DNA of 64,000 nt from NCBI RefSeq assembly GCF_014652315.1, contig NZ_BMYO01000001.1, forward strand, positions 496,001 through 560,000, in the 5' to 3' direction. Below the pieces are notes generated by a model. It worked only from the letters and a program-made list of their open reading frames with translations. It was not told the origin of the DNA and did no database searches. This document shows positions 46,365-54,314 of this stretch, one piece after another (the stretch's first letter is position 1; each line of letters begins with the position of its first letter). A program made the position numbers and the translations under genes. Source of the DNA: Jeongeupia chitinilytica. GTDB taxonomy: Bacteria > Pseudomonadota > Gammaproteobacteria > Burkholderiales > Chitinibacteraceae.

Positions 46365-47187
46365 TCTCATCGGCCAAGGCGTTGCCCAGCATGGTCAATC
46401 CATCCAGAGCACCTTGCTTTATCGGGAAGGCCGTCGCGCTGGCGGGGGCGTCGGCATGCAGCGGATTGATGCGGATCAGCGGCGCCTGACTTCGCTCGCT
46501 GAATTGGCGCACGGTTGGAATGGCAACACCAGCCCCCAGTTCGATGACAACCAAACGCTGAAACTGCCCACGCCATTGGCGGTAGCGCTCGGCTTGCCGG
46601 TCGCTGCGTTCAGACTGCCACGACCAGTCATCGAACATCATGATGTTGGGACGAGCCAGTGCGCCGCAGTTGGGGCATAAGGGCAAAGGCGACAACATGC
46701 GGCAGGCGAGGAGGTCGATCTCGGGTTCGAACGGGGTCGCAGCCCAAAGCGGTGCGCCACAGTCGCGCGTGCATTGGAGATGATGGATCGATCCGTGGCA
46801 CTCAACGATGCGCGTTTCGTCAAAACCGGCTTTTTGAAACTGGCCATCGACGTTGCTGGTAAAAACGAATGCACCGTGCGGCATCGTGGCTGCGATCGAT
46901 TGCAGGATGGCAAAACCGCGGTGTGGCATGGTCTCGCGGTACAAGCGCAAGCGGTGGCCGTAGAAGCCCCAAGCCAGCTTGGCATCATCGTCGAATGCCA
47001 ACGGATTGGCTATCTCGGCAAACGATAGCTTTCGCTCTCCCAGTACCGGGTAGTGCTGCCACAACCCTGCGTCGCCACGAAAATCAGGCAAGCCCGAGTC
47101 AACACCGATCCCCGCGCCGGCGGTGATCAGTAGACCATCCGCATTGCGAAGCCAGTGCACTGCATCGAAGAGCGTGGGGGATGTCAT
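46333..47187 (-). CDS. Sirtuin (Sir2 family NAD-dependent deacetylase)
   Basis: A 284-residue Sir2-fold protein. The NAD-binding motif is GAGIGVDSGLPDFRG (about 25-39), followed by TSNVDGQFQKAGF and the catalytic HGS. The zinc Cys pairs are CTRDC and CPNC. Bacterial sirtuins deacylate proteins; Sir2-like domains in islands can instead deplete NAD+ during phage attack. This single-domain form looks more like a classical deacetylase, though its site inside the island hints at a defence or regulatory role. I chose ATG 47187 (GGAG upstream) over ATG 47226. Confidence 0.88.
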   Translation of the reverse strand: MTSPTLFDAVHWLRNADGLLITAGAGIGVDSGLPDFRGDAGLWQHYPVLGERKLSFAEIANPLAFDDDAKLAWGFYGHRLRLYRETMPHRGFAILQSIAATMPHGAFVFTSNVDGQFQKAGFDETRIVECHGSIHHLQCTRDCGAPLWAATPFEPEIDLLACRMLSPLPLCPNCGALARPNIMMFDDWSWQSERSDRQAERYRQWRGQFQRLVVIELGAGVAIPTVRQFSERSQAPLIRINPLHADAPASATAFPIKQGALDGLTMLGNALADEITEASPTADT

Positions 47188-47441
47188 GGGGTCTCCGGGT
47201 TCTTGAGGCGCCAATGTGTGAACCATGATGGATCGTTGTGCAGCGAGTCGGAAAACTCAAGGCAAAGCTATGGCATTGAGCCGGGCTGAGCAGTGCCGGC
47301 GAATGTGGTCAGGGATGCGAAGCGAGGAGGGAGTGCGCGGGGGCGATCGTGCAGGCTGGTCAAACGTGATCGCCCTGCACGTAGAACTTAAACGGGTTGA
47401 TGTGCACGACAGGACAGGCTTCGGGCCTAGTCTTCGCTGAC

Positions 47442-47464
47442 TGTAACCATAACTGTAAACATAA
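47442..47464 (+). repeat. Right pair of integrase arm-type repeats
   Basis: TGTAACCATAA (47442) and TGTAAACATAA (47454), 12 bases apart, repeat the pair at 29732-29754 in swapped order. They lie 64 bases inside the right att core. Confidence 0.75.
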
Positions 47465-47488
47465 ACAGGGTCCCAGTCTGAAATGCAA

Positions 47489-47523
47489 CAAGGGGTCACA
47501 GACTCATCATCTGTAACCCCTTG
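47489..47523 (-). terminator. Island-borne terminator now serving tRNA-Thr
   Basis: CAAGGGGT-x-ACAGA pairs with TCTGT-x-ACCCCTTG (one mismatch) around a 7-nt loop; read on the minus strand it lies just after the tRNA CCA end. It replaces the native terminator stranded at 29521. Confidence 0.75.
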
Positions 47524-47527
47524 ATTT

Positions 47528-47580
47528 TACTGGTGCCGGCGGCAGGATTCGAACTCGCGACCCCCTGATTACAAGTCAGG
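47528..47580 (-). repeat. Right attachment site, 3' part of the intact tRNA-Thr
   Basis: The 53-bp partner of 29554-29606 (two mismatches). The crossover must lie within the identical 21 bases at the anticodon-arm end or the identical blocks on either side of the mismatches. Everything from here leftward to 29607 is island DNA. Confidence 0.88.
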
Positions 47581-47606
47581 TGCTCTACCAACTGAGCTAC
47601 ACCGGC
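47531..47606 (-). tRNA. tRNA-Thr (anticodon UGU)
   Basis: A 76-nt gene with encoded CCA. The acceptor stem GCCGGTG pairs with CGCCGGC. The D-arm is GCTCAGTTGGTAGAGC, the anticodon stem CCTGA/TCAGG holds loop CTTGTAA, giving TGT, and the T-loop is TTCGAAT. One A-C mismatch occurs in the T stem. It is the integration site of the island; the 3' 50 bases were exchanged on integration but the gene remains complete. Confidence 0.96.
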
Positions 47607-47702
47607 GAAGAGCGGCATTCTAGCCGCTTGGTGCGGGCTTGGGAACTCTTGCGTGACGAAATGGGCCGATTTGATTCACAGCGATCGGTTTCACGGCTAA
47701 AA

Positions 47703-47717
47703 TGCAATTCAGTTGCA
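47703..47717. promoter_or_regulatory. Inverted repeat before the metal ABC operon
   Basis: TGCAA-N5-TTGCA, a perfect 5-bp inverted repeat in an AT-rich promoter-like segment, 38 bases before the first small gene of the operon. A Zur- or MntR-type operator is plausible by context only. Confidence 0.45.
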
Positions 47718-47754
47718 ATTAGACCGGTCCGTGTCTTCGTACGGACGCCATGTG

Positions 47755-47901
47755 ATGACTCATAACGTTTCCAATACTCTCCCCAGCGTGCCGAGACGGC
47801 TGGCCAGCTGGCTGTTTGCGCTCGGTGCAGGGCAGCGTCTGCTGCTGGTGTCGCCGCTGATCGTGCTGGTCTGGGCGCTGGTGGACTGGTCGCTGCAATG
47901 A
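47755..47901 (+). CDS. 48-residue membrane protein leading the metal ABC operon
   Basis: A short protein with a basic, Pro-containing N-terminus (MTHNVSNTLPSVPRRLASW) and one hydrophobic span (LLLVSPLIVLVWALVDWSLQ). Its stop overlaps the ATPase start (ATGA), implying translational coupling. I know no characterised family. It may assist assembly of the transporter. Confidence 0.6.
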   Translation: MTHNVSNTLPSVPRRLASWLFALGAGQRLLLVSPLIVLVWALVDWSLQ

Positions 47902-48614
47902 TCACGCTCGATCATGTCTGCGTGAAGTACCGCCAGCGACTGGCGGTGGCCGAGGTATGCGGTACGTTTGCAACCGGACGCTCGACTGCGATCGTCGGTC
48001 CCAACGGCGCCGGCAAGACGACCCTGCTCAAGGCGATGGCGGGGCTGCTGCCGTTGGCGTCGGGGCAGATCCACGCGCCGGAGCGGGTGGCCTATCTGCC
48101 GCAACGCACCGAGCTGGACCGGCAGTTTCCGATGACGGTGGCCGAGCTGGCGCTGTCGGGCAGTTGGCGGCGTAGCGGAGCGTGGCGCCGGCTGGATCGC
48201 GCCGAGCAGGAACGTGCGACGCACGCGCTGGCACACATGGGGCTGGCAGAGCTGGCCAACCGGCCGATCGGCACGCTGTCGGGCGGGCAGTTGCAGCGCG
48301 CGCGGTTTGCGCGGCTGATGGTGCAGGACGCACCGGTGCTGCTGCTCGACGAGCCGCTCAACAATCTCGACCCGGCCAGCCGCGACCTGCTGCTCAAGCA
48401 GCTGACCGACTGGCAGATGGAGGGCCGGACGGTGATCGCGGTGATGCACGACCTGGATCTGGTCTCGCGGCATTTCGACGAAACCTTGCTGCTCTCGGGC
48501 ACGGTGCAGGCCTGGGGGACGACGCCGGCGGTGCTGGCTGCGGCACGGGCCGAGATCGGTTTTACCGGCCATTCCTTGTGGGTGAACCCGCTGGCCGAGG
48601 AGGCGGGATCGTGA
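47898..48614 (+). CDS. Zinc/manganese ABC transporter ATP-binding protein
   Basis: ATPase of a cluster 9-type metal importer, 238 residues. Walker A is GPNGAGKTT, the signature LSGGQLQRARFARLM, and Walker B VLLLDEPLNNLD, followed by VMHDLDLVSRHFD. It resembles ZnuC/AztA-type subunits. It overlaps the small membrane-protein gene and the permease gene by 4 bases at each side, so the operon is tightly coupled. Confidence 0.92.
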   Translation: MITLDHVCVKYRQRLAVAEVCGTFATGRSTAIVGPNGAGKTTLLKAMAGLLPLASGQIHAPERVAYLPQRTELDRQFPMTVAELALSGSWRRSGAWRRLDRAEQERATHALAHMGLAELANRPIGTLSGGQLQRARFARLMVQDAPVLLLDEPLNNLDPASRDLLLKQLTDWQMEGRTVIAVMHDLDLVSRHFDETLLLSGTVQAWGTTPAVLAAARAEIGFTGHSLWVNPLAEEAGS

Positions 48615-49477
48615 GCCTGCATGAGCTGTTGATTGCGCCGTTTGCCGAGTTCGACTTCATGCGCCGGGCGCTGGTCGGCTGCGTGGTGCTGGCGCTGAGT
48701 TGCGCGCCGGTCGGGGTGCTTCTGGTGCTGCGGCGGATGAGCCTGATGGGCGATGCGCTCTCGCACGCGGTACTGCCCGGCGCGGCGGTCGGTTATCTGA
48801 TCGGCGGTTTCGCGCTGCCGTGGCTCGCTGGCGGCGGCATCGTCGCGGCGCTGCTGGTCGCAGTGCTGGCCGGCGTGGCCGGGCGCTACACGGTGCTGAA
48901 CGAAGACGCGAGCTTTGCCGGCTTCTATCTGATGGCGCTGGCGCTTGGCGTGGTGCTGATCTCGCGCTGGGGGAGCCAGGTCGACCTGATCCACCTGCTG
49001 TTCGGTTCGGTACTGGCAATCGACGATGCCGCGCTTTATGTCGTGGCCGCGGTGGCGACCGTCAGTATTGCCTGGCTGGCGCTGTGCTATCGCGGTGTGG
49101 TGCTCGAGTGCGTCGACCCGAATTTTCTCGCCGCGGCCGGTCGCGGCGGCAGCCCGTATCACCTGGGGCTGATCGTCCTGACGGTGCTCAACCTTGTCGC
49201 CGGTTTCCAGGCCATGGGCACGCTGATGGCGATCGGGCTGATGATGTTGCCGGCCACGGTGGCCAGGTTGTGGGCGGATACGTTGCCGGGGCTGATGGGG
49301 GTCGCCTGGCTGGTCGGTCTGGTGTCGACGGTCGGCGGCCTGCTGGTGTCGTACCACGCGGGCCTGCCGTCCGGGCCGGCCATCGTCCTCGTGGCGAGCC
49401 TGTTCTACCTGCTGTCCCTGACGCTGGCGCCGCATGGCTGGCGCGGGCAGCGCGGTCCGCAAAGCGACGCACGCTAG
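48611..49477 (+). CDS. Zinc/manganese ABC transporter permease
   Basis: A membrane permease of the ABC-3 family, 288 residues from GTG 48611. It has about eight membrane segments, with VLLVLRRMSLMGDALSHAVLPGAAVGYLIGG near the N-terminus and GTLMAIGLMMLPATVARLW as the coupling region. It forms the channel with the ATPase and the binding protein at 49506. Zinc is more likely than manganese given the His-rich binding protein. Confidence 0.92.
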   Translation: MSLHELLIAPFAEFDFMRRALVGCVVLALSCAPVGVLLVLRRMSLMGDALSHAVLPGAAVGYLIGGFALPWLAGGGIVAALLVAVLAGVAGRYTVLNEDASFAGFYLMALALGVVLISRWGSQVDLIHLLFGSVLAIDDAALYVVAAVATVSIAWLALCYRGVVLECVDPNFLAAAGRGGSPYHLGLIVLTVLNLVAGFQAMGTLMAIGLMMLPATVARLWADTLPGLMGVAWLVGLVSTVGGLLVSYHAGLPSGPAIVLVASLFYLLSLTLAPHGWRGQRGPQSDAR

Positions 49478-49505
49478 TCGCATCTTTGTTTCAATGGAGT
49501 TGAGC

Positions 49506-50411
49506 ATGATCCGTCGTTGCATTCTCGGCGTGGCCTTGGCCATCGGTGTGAGCGGTATGGCGCAGGCGGCCGAGCCGTTGCCGGTGGTCGCCAGCTTCAG
49601 TATTCTCGGTGATCTGGTGCAGAACGTCGGCGGTGACCGCATCAAGGTGGCGACGCTGGTCGGCGCCGACGGCGACGCCCATGTGTACCAGCCGACACCG
49701 GCCGACGTCGGCACGCTGGCCAAGAGCCGGGTGTTCTTCGTCAACGGTCTCGGCTTCGAAGGCTGGATGAAGCGGCTGACCGCGTCGAGCAAGTACAAGG
49801 GCACTGTGGTCACCGTGTCCGACGGCATCAAGCCGCGTGCCATGGCCGGCGATGACCACGACGATCACGGCCACGATCACGGTACCGATCCGCACGCATG
49901 GCAGGACATCGGCAACGCCCGGCTGATGGTGAAGAACATCGCCGGGGCGCTGACGAAGATCGACCCGGCCGGCGCCAGCCTGTATCAGGCGAACGCGAAG
50001 AAGTACGACGACCAGCTCGTCGAATTGTCGAAGTGGGCCGATGCGCAGGTCGCGACGATTCCCGAAGCCCGCCGCAAGGTGATCACCAGCCATGACGCCT
50101 TCGGTTATTTGGGCGCGCGTTACAGGATCACCTTGCTGTCGCCGCAGGGCCTGTCGACCGAGGCCGAAGCGAGTGCCAAGGACGTCGGCAGGCTGATTCG
50201 CCAGATCAAGCAGAGCGGCATCAAGGCGGTGTTCGTCGAAAACATCAGCAACCGCAAGCTGATCGACCAGATCAGTCGCGAGACCGGAGCCTCGCTCGAG
50301 GGCGAGCTGTACTCGGATGCGCTCTCGAGCAAGCCCGAGGCCAGCAGCTACCTGAACATGTACCGCCACAACATCACGACGCTGGTTGCGGGGATGAAGG
50401 CGAACAGGTGA
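49506..50411 (+). CDS. Zinc/manganese ABC transporter binding protein with His-rich loop
   Basis: A periplasmic metal-binding protein, 301 residues. The signal peptide is MIRRCILGVALAIGVSGMAQA. The cluster A-I pattern includes VVASFSILGDLVQNVGGDRIKV, a His ligand in DAHVYQPTPAD, the loop DDHDDHGHDHGTDPHAWQD (about 119-137) and SHDAFGYLGARY. The His/Asp loop is typical of zinc-specific ZnuA/AztC proteins. GGAG at 49496-49499 selects ATG 49506 over ATG 49494. A bidirectional terminator follows. Confidence 0.92.
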   Translation: MIRRCILGVALAIGVSGMAQAAEPLPVVASFSILGDLVQNVGGDRIKVATLVGADGDAHVYQPTPADVGTLAKSRVFFVNGLGFEGWMKRLTASSKYKGTVVTVSDGIKPRAMAGDDHDDHGHDHGTDPHAWQDIGNARLMVKNIAGALTKIDPAGASLYQANAKKYDDQLVELSKWADAQVATIPEARRKVITSHDAFGYLGARYRITLLSPQGLSTEAEASAKDVGRLIRQIKQSGIKAVFVENISNRKLIDQISRETGASLEGELYSDALSSKPEASSYLNMYRHNITTLVAGMKANR

Positions 50412-50430
50412 TCGGCCGCCATCGAGGATG

Positions 50431-50457
50431 AAAAAAACCCGGCATGGCCGGGTTTTT
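50431..50457. terminator. Bidirectional terminator between converging genes
   Basis: AAAAACCCGGC and GCCGGGTTTTT form an 11-bp stem with an ATG loop and T runs on both strands. It separates the metal-binding protein gene from the reductase gene. Confidence 0.88.
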
Positions 50458-50476
50458 CGTTTGCACTGCCGCCGCC

Positions 50477-51499
50477 TTACTTCTTGGCGGTGTCCTTCGA
50501 CGAGAAGAACGCGTCGGAGAAGAACTCGTCCTCGGGCAGGCCGCGCGAGACGCAGTGCTGGTACGCCGCCTCGACCATCACCGGCGCGCCGCAGGCGTAG
50601 ACCTGCCAGCCGGCAAGGTTGCCGAAGTCGTCCATCACCGCGTCGTGCAGGAAGCCGGTCCGGCCGGCCCATTCGCCCTTGGGCTCGGACAGCACCGGGA
50701 TGAAGGTGAAGTTCGGATGCTCGCGCTGCCAGGCATCGGTCAGCTCGGTCATGTAGTAGTCGTCGACCGTGCGCGCGCCCCAGTAGAGGATCATTTCGCG
50801 CTGGATGCCCTTGTTGAAGGCGTGCTCGAGGATGCCCTTGATCGGCGCGAAACCGGTGCCGGTGGCAAGGAAGATGATCGGCTTGTCCGAATCCTCGCGC
50901 AGGAAGAACGAGCCCAGCGGCCCGGTGAAGCGGAAGATCTCGCGCTCCTTCAGCTCGTTCCACACGTATTCGGAGAAATCGCCGCCGGCGACATGGCGAA
51001 TGTGCAGCTGCAGGTATTCGCTGTCATGCGGCGCGTTGGCGATCGAAAAGCTGCGCTTCTTGCCGGTCTTGGTGTGGATGTCGATGTACTGGCCGGCGAG
51101 GAACTGAATCCGCTCGGTGGCCGGCAGCTTCAGCGACAGCACGGCAACGTCGTGCGAGACCTTGTCGATCTTCTGCACCCGGCACGGCAGCGTCTTGATC
51201 TGGATGTCCTTGGTCGCGGCGACCTCGCGGCATTCGATCGTCACCGAATCGGTGACTGCGGTGGCGCAACAGAACAGCGCCAGCCCGCGCTCCATTTCGG
51301 TTTGCGACAGAGCCGACTCGGCATGCGGGCCGTGTTCGACCCGGCCGTCGACGACCAAGCCCTTGCAGGCGCCGCAGGCGCCGTTCTTGCAGCCGTACGG
51401 CATGTTGAAGCCGCTGCGCATGGCTGCATCGAGGAGAGTTTCATTGCCTTCGAGGCTGATTTGCTGGCCCGAAGGCAGAATGGTAAGTTGCTTCGACAT
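50477..51499 (-). CDS. CDP-6-deoxy-delta-3,4-glucoseen reductase-like flavoprotein (AscD type)
   Basis: A 340-residue electron-transfer protein. An N-terminal 2Fe-2S ferredoxin (Cys in YGCKNGACGACKG and LFCCAT, residues about 36-80) is fused to a flavodoxin-reductase module with FAD motif RSFSIANAP and NAD motif FLATGTGFAPIKGI and a terminal ACGAPVM. E3-type (AscD) reductases serve deoxysugar synthesis; in many betaproteobacteria the same architecture is an orphan reductase. No E1 dehydrase is seen nearby, so the pathway is uncertain. The start at ATG 51499 gives the standard N-terminus. Confidence 0.85.
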   Translation of the reverse strand: MSKQLTILPSGQQISLEGNETLLDAAMRSGFNMPYGCKNGACGACKGLVVDGRVEHGPHAESALSQTEMERGLALFCCATAVTDSVTIECREVAATKDIQIKTLPCRVQKIDKVSHDVAVLSLKLPATERIQFLAGQYIDIHTKTGKKRSFSIANAPHDSEYLQLHIRHVAGGDFSEYVWNELKEREIFRFTGPLGSFFLREDSDKPIIFLATGTGFAPIKGILEHAFNKGIQREMILYWGARTVDDYYMTELTDAWQREHPNFTFIPVLSEPKGEWAGRTGFLHDAVMDDFGNLAGWQVYACGAPVMVEAAYQHCVSRGLPEDEFFSDAFFSSKDTAKK

Positions 51500-51520
51500 T
51501 TCTTCGTCTGTTGGCTGATC

Positions 51521-52468
51521 TTGCGTAAACCGAACCTGAAACCGCGCCTGCTGATCGTCGGCTGCGGCGATGTAATGGCCAGAGCGCTGCCGTGGCTGCA
51601 GCGCCGTTTCCGTGTCTGCGCCACCGCGCGTTCGACAGCGTCTGCTGCTGCGCTGCGCGTACTGGGTGTCGTCCCGGTTACGGCCGACCTCGACAACGGC
51701 ATTCCGCTGCGGCTGGCGGGGATTGCGCGCTGGGTGATTCACAGTGCGCCACCGGCGGCGACCGGCGGACGCGACCTGCGTACCCGCCGCTTGCTGGCGG
51801 CACTGGCGCGACCGGGCCGGGCCAGTTTATCACAGCGCCATGTTGCACCGCGCCGACTGGCTTACATCGGGACCAGCGGCGTGTACGGCAATGCCGATGG
51901 CGCGTGGGTGACCGAGACGCGTCGGGCCGCGCCGGATTCGCCGCGCGCGCAGCGTCGTGCCGATGCCGAAGCCGCGCTGCGCGCGTTTGCGCGACGCCAG
52001 CACGTTCGCCTCGGTCTGTTGCGTGCGCCGGGCATCTACGCCGAAGGCCGTCTGCCGGAAGCGCGCGTCCGTCGCGGCGAGCCGGCGATTGCGGCGGCGG
52101 AAGACAGCTATTCGAACCATATCCATGCCGACGACCTGGCGCACGCGGTCTGTCTGGCGCTGTTCCGTGCCCGGCCGCTGCGCAGCTACAACGCCAGCGA
52201 CGATGCGCCGGGCAGAATGGGGGACTGGTTCGATCAGGTGGCCGACCTGCTCGGCCTGCCAAGGGTGCCGCGCGTCAGCCGTGCAGACGCACAGGCACAG
52301 GTGTCGCCGGGGCTGCTGAGCTACCTGAACGAATCGCGCCGGCTCGACAACGCACGGATCAGGCGCGAGCTGCGGCTGCAGTTGCGCTGGCCCTGCGTCG
52401 CGGACTGGCTGGCGAGCCGCCCGGCGCAGAGCGTCCGACTGCAGGCGGGGGCCGGTCCGGTCAAGTGA
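51521..52468 (+). CDS. SDR-type NAD-dependent epimerase/dehydratase (YeeZ-like)
   Basis: A Rossmann-fold oxidoreductase of about 315 residues: LLIVGCGDVMARALPWL as nucleotide loop, IARWVIHSAPPAATGG, and the YxxxK-like region YIGTSGVYGNADGAWVTE, with NHIHADDLAHAVCLALF typical of atypical SDR family members such as YeeZ. The start codon is unclear: the best in-frame candidate is TTG 51521, since no ATG or GTG precedes the nucleotide loop closely. It is divergent from the AscD-like gene and its 3' end overlaps the NTF2-like gene by 8 bases. Confidence 0.72.
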   Translation: MRKPNLKPRLLIVGCGDVMARALPWLQRRFRVCATARSTASAAALRVLGVVPVTADLDNGIPLRLAGIARWVIHSAPPAATGGRDLRTRRLLAALARPGRASLSQRHVAPRRLAYIGTSGVYGNADGAWVTETRRAAPDSPRAQRRADAEAALRAFARRQHVRLGLLRAPGIYAEGRLPEARVRRGEPAIAAAEDSYSNHIHADDLAHAVCLALFRARPLRSYNASDDAPGRMGDWFDQVADLLGLPRVPRVSRADAQAQVSPGLLSYLNESRRLDNARIRRELRLQLRWPCVADWLASRPAQSVRLQAGAGPVK

Positions 52469-52880
52469 CCGGCTGTATGCCGGTGGCCTGCGACCAGACG
52501 ACCTGCCACGTGCCATTCCGCTTTTCGTAGAGATCGGTATGCCAGTACGCGGTTCGCGGCACGTGGCGAGTTCCGAAGCTGACTTCCATGTCCGAGCGGT
52601 AGCGGAGCGCGGCTGCTTCTCCGTACAGGCGCACATCGATCGGGCCCGGTTTCCAAACGTGATAGACCAGCATTCCGGCGGCAATGGCACCGAGGTACTG
52701 GTCCCTGGACAGCGTCATGCCGACGGGTGTGACCAGCTGGAAGTCGGCCGCGTGCAACGGCGACGCCTGGGCGATGTTCCGTTCTGCCAGTGCCGCCAAT
52801 CTTGCCTGCTCGACGGCACGTAGCGCATCGCACTCGCGATCGTGCAACCTGTTCTGATCTTTCGCGGTTTCGGACATCAT
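52461..52880 (-). CDS. NTF2-like (SnoaL/DUF4440-type) protein
   Basis: A 139-residue single-domain protein of the cone-fold NTF2 superfamily (ARLAALAERNIAQASPLHAADFQLVTPVGMTLSRDQYLGAI, then RTAYWHTDLYEKRNGTWQVVWSQAT). Members are small enzymes, ligand-binding domains or protein partners. It follows the PilZ gene on the same strand after 31 bases. The function is unassigned. Confidence 0.78.
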   Translation of the reverse strand: MMSETAKDQNRLHDRECDALRAVEQARLAALAERNIAQASPLHAADFQLVTPVGMTLSRDQYLGAIAAGMLVYHVWKPGPIDVRLYGEAAALRYRSDMEVSFGTRHVPRTAYWHTDLYEKRNGTWQVVWSQATGIQPVT

Positions 52881-52911
52881 GCCTCTCGGGCTGCAGGGAA
52901 AGTGGCTGGGC

Positions 52912-53661
52912 CTAGCCCGTCAGCGCCCGGCGTTCGCGTTCGAGCTGGGCAATCTGTCGCTGCAGCGCCGCTTCGGCACCGCGCGGCAGCGCGACGAACT
53001 GGCAACCGAGCAGCTGCTGCTCGCCCTGCGGCAGCAGTACGGTGCGGGTACCGCGAACCGACAGGTCGGTCTGGAAGGCGATGCCGGCACCGAGGTCGAG
53101 CGCTGCGCCGTGCAGGATCTCGCCGCGCGTCAGCTGGCCGACATTGAGGGCGCCAGCCCACAGACCGACTCCACCGAGCGAGATGTCGTGCAGGTTGAAG
53201 CTGGCGGCAGTGCCGTCGGGCAGGGTGACGCGGCAGCGGTAGGGGTTGACGATCGGCGTCTGCAGCCGGAAGAACTCGCGTCGCTGCAGTTTGACGAGCT
53301 GCTCGGGCAGGGCGGCTTCGAACGCCGACGCACCGTCGTACTCGACGATGGTCGGCGCGCCACAGACGAACTGGACCTTGACGCCGTCGGGCAGCGCGAC
53401 GAACACGTTGCGCGGCGACGCCTGCAGTGCGCGGTTGATGGCGTCCTGCCCGGCCCAGTCGAAACGGAAACGCCGCGCCTTGACGTCGACGTCGAGGATG
53501 CGCGTCGTCAGCATCGACTTGCCGCGGTCGAAATAGATCGTCACGAAATCGCCGCGGTTCATCAGGTTGCGCAGCACGGCGGCGACTTCGAGCGGGTTGG
53601 ACAGCGTGTACTGCGCGAGGTCGTCGCTCTCGGCCAGCGGGTGGAGGTTCGGGTCGTGCAT
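52912..53661 (-). CDS. ycgR: YcgR-like PilZ flagellar brake protein
   Basis: A c-di-GMP effector of 249 residues. The N-terminal YcgR domain (YTLSNPLEVAAVLRNLMNRGDFVTIYFDRGKSMLTTRILDVD) is followed by a C-terminal PilZ domain with the c-di-GMP ligands QRREFFRL (RxxxR, about 131-135) and HDISLGGVGL (DxSxxG). In E. coli YcgR slows the flagellar motor when c-di-GMP rises. It sits between SCO and NTF2-like genes rather than in a flagellar cluster. The family match is firm; the motor role here is inferred. Confidence 0.88.
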   Translation of the reverse strand: MHDPNLHPLAESDDLAQYTLSNPLEVAAVLRNLMNRGDFVTIYFDRGKSMLTTRILDVDVKARRFRFDWAGQDAINRALQASPRNVFVALPDGVKVQFVCGAPTIVEYDGASAFEAALPEQLVKLQRREFFRLQTPIVNPYRCRVTLPDGTAASFNLHDISLGGVGLWAGALNVGQLTRGEILHGAALDLGAGIAFQTDLSVRGTRTVLLPQGEQQLLGCQFVALPRGAEAALQRQIAQLERERRALTG

Positions 53662-53670
53662 CGGTGAAGC

Positions 53671-54246
53671 TTATTCCTGGACGAGGGCACGCAGATCGTG
53701 GCCGAGCACCGCGCTGCCCGCACCGTAGTTGACCAGCACGCGCAGCTTGCCCTGCTTGTCGATCAGGTAGGTGCCGGCGCTGTGGTCGACGGTGTAGTTG
53801 GCGCCGTCGCCCTGCTGCTGGACGATGACCTTGTACTGTCCGGCCACCTTGTCGACGTCCGCCTTGCTGCCGGTCAGCCCGATGAAGCGCGGATCGAACG
53901 CCGGCACGTACTGCGCCAGGACCGCGGTGGTGTCGCGCGCGGGGTCGACGCTGACGAACAGCACCTGCACCTTGTCGGCATCCGGGCCCAGCTGCTTCAT
54001 CACTTCCTTGAGCTCGACCATCGTCGTCGGACAGACGTCCGGACACTGGGTGTAGCCGAAAAACAGTGCGACGGCCTTGCCGTGGAAGTCCGAGAGCTTA
54101 CGCGGTTTGCCATCCTGCGCCGTCAGCGTGAAATCGCCGCCGAAACTCGCACCGGAAATGTCGCTGCCCTGGAAGCTGGTCGACTGGCCACAGGCGGCAA
54201 GCAGCAAGGCAAAGGCAACGGAAAGCAGGAGTCGGAAGGCGCGCAT
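53671..54246 (-). CDS. SCO1/SenC family copper chaperone lipoprotein
   Basis: A 191-residue envelope protein with lipoprotein signal MRAFRLLLSVAFALLLAAC, a thioredoxin fold, copper-binding CPDVC (CxxxC) and the distal His in VDHSAGTYLID. SCO proteins deliver copper to cytochrome c oxidase subunit II and handle thiol redox. The start at ATG 54246 gives the lipobox at the expected position. It is upstream of the ycgR gene with a 9-base gap. Confidence 0.9.
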   Translation of the reverse strand: MRAFRLLLSVAFALLLAACGQSTSFQGSDISGASFGGDFTLTAQDGKPRKLSDFHGKAVALFFGYTQCPDVCPTTMVELKEVMKQLGPDADKVQVLFVSVDPARDTTAVLAQYVPAFDPRFIGLTGSKADVDKVAGQYKVIVQQQGDGANYTVDHSAGTYLIDKQGKLRVLVNYGAGSAVLGHDLRALVQE

Positions 54247-54314
54247 GATGAGCCGGTCGGAATCAAACCGCGAGTGTGCAATGGGCCGGCCTTGGCGGCA
54301 AGCAGCTTTCAACC

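Larger units (their letters stand above)
29554..47580. mobile_element. Integrated P4-like defence island in tRNA-Thr(UGU)
   Basis: An 18-kb element bounded by the 53-bp att duplication. It holds a tyrosine integrase, AlpA, a YagK/YfjJ-type protein, an Mrr-type and an HNH nuclease, type I restriction-modification genes with fic, a DRT1-class reverse transcriptase, a small island-type protein and a sirtuin. Paired integrase arm-type repeats lie inside each end. Several genes (RT, part of hsdS) are visibly AT-richer than the host. There are no capsid or tail genes, so it resembles a satellite or integrative island that relies on a helper or host for transfer. The integrase lies at the end away from the intact tRNA. 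Confidence 0.9.

Noticed and set aside
47225..47440. 71-codon open frame upstream of the sirtuin gene
   Set aside because: Low-complexity composition, no SD and no family; it overlaps the sirtuin promoter region.
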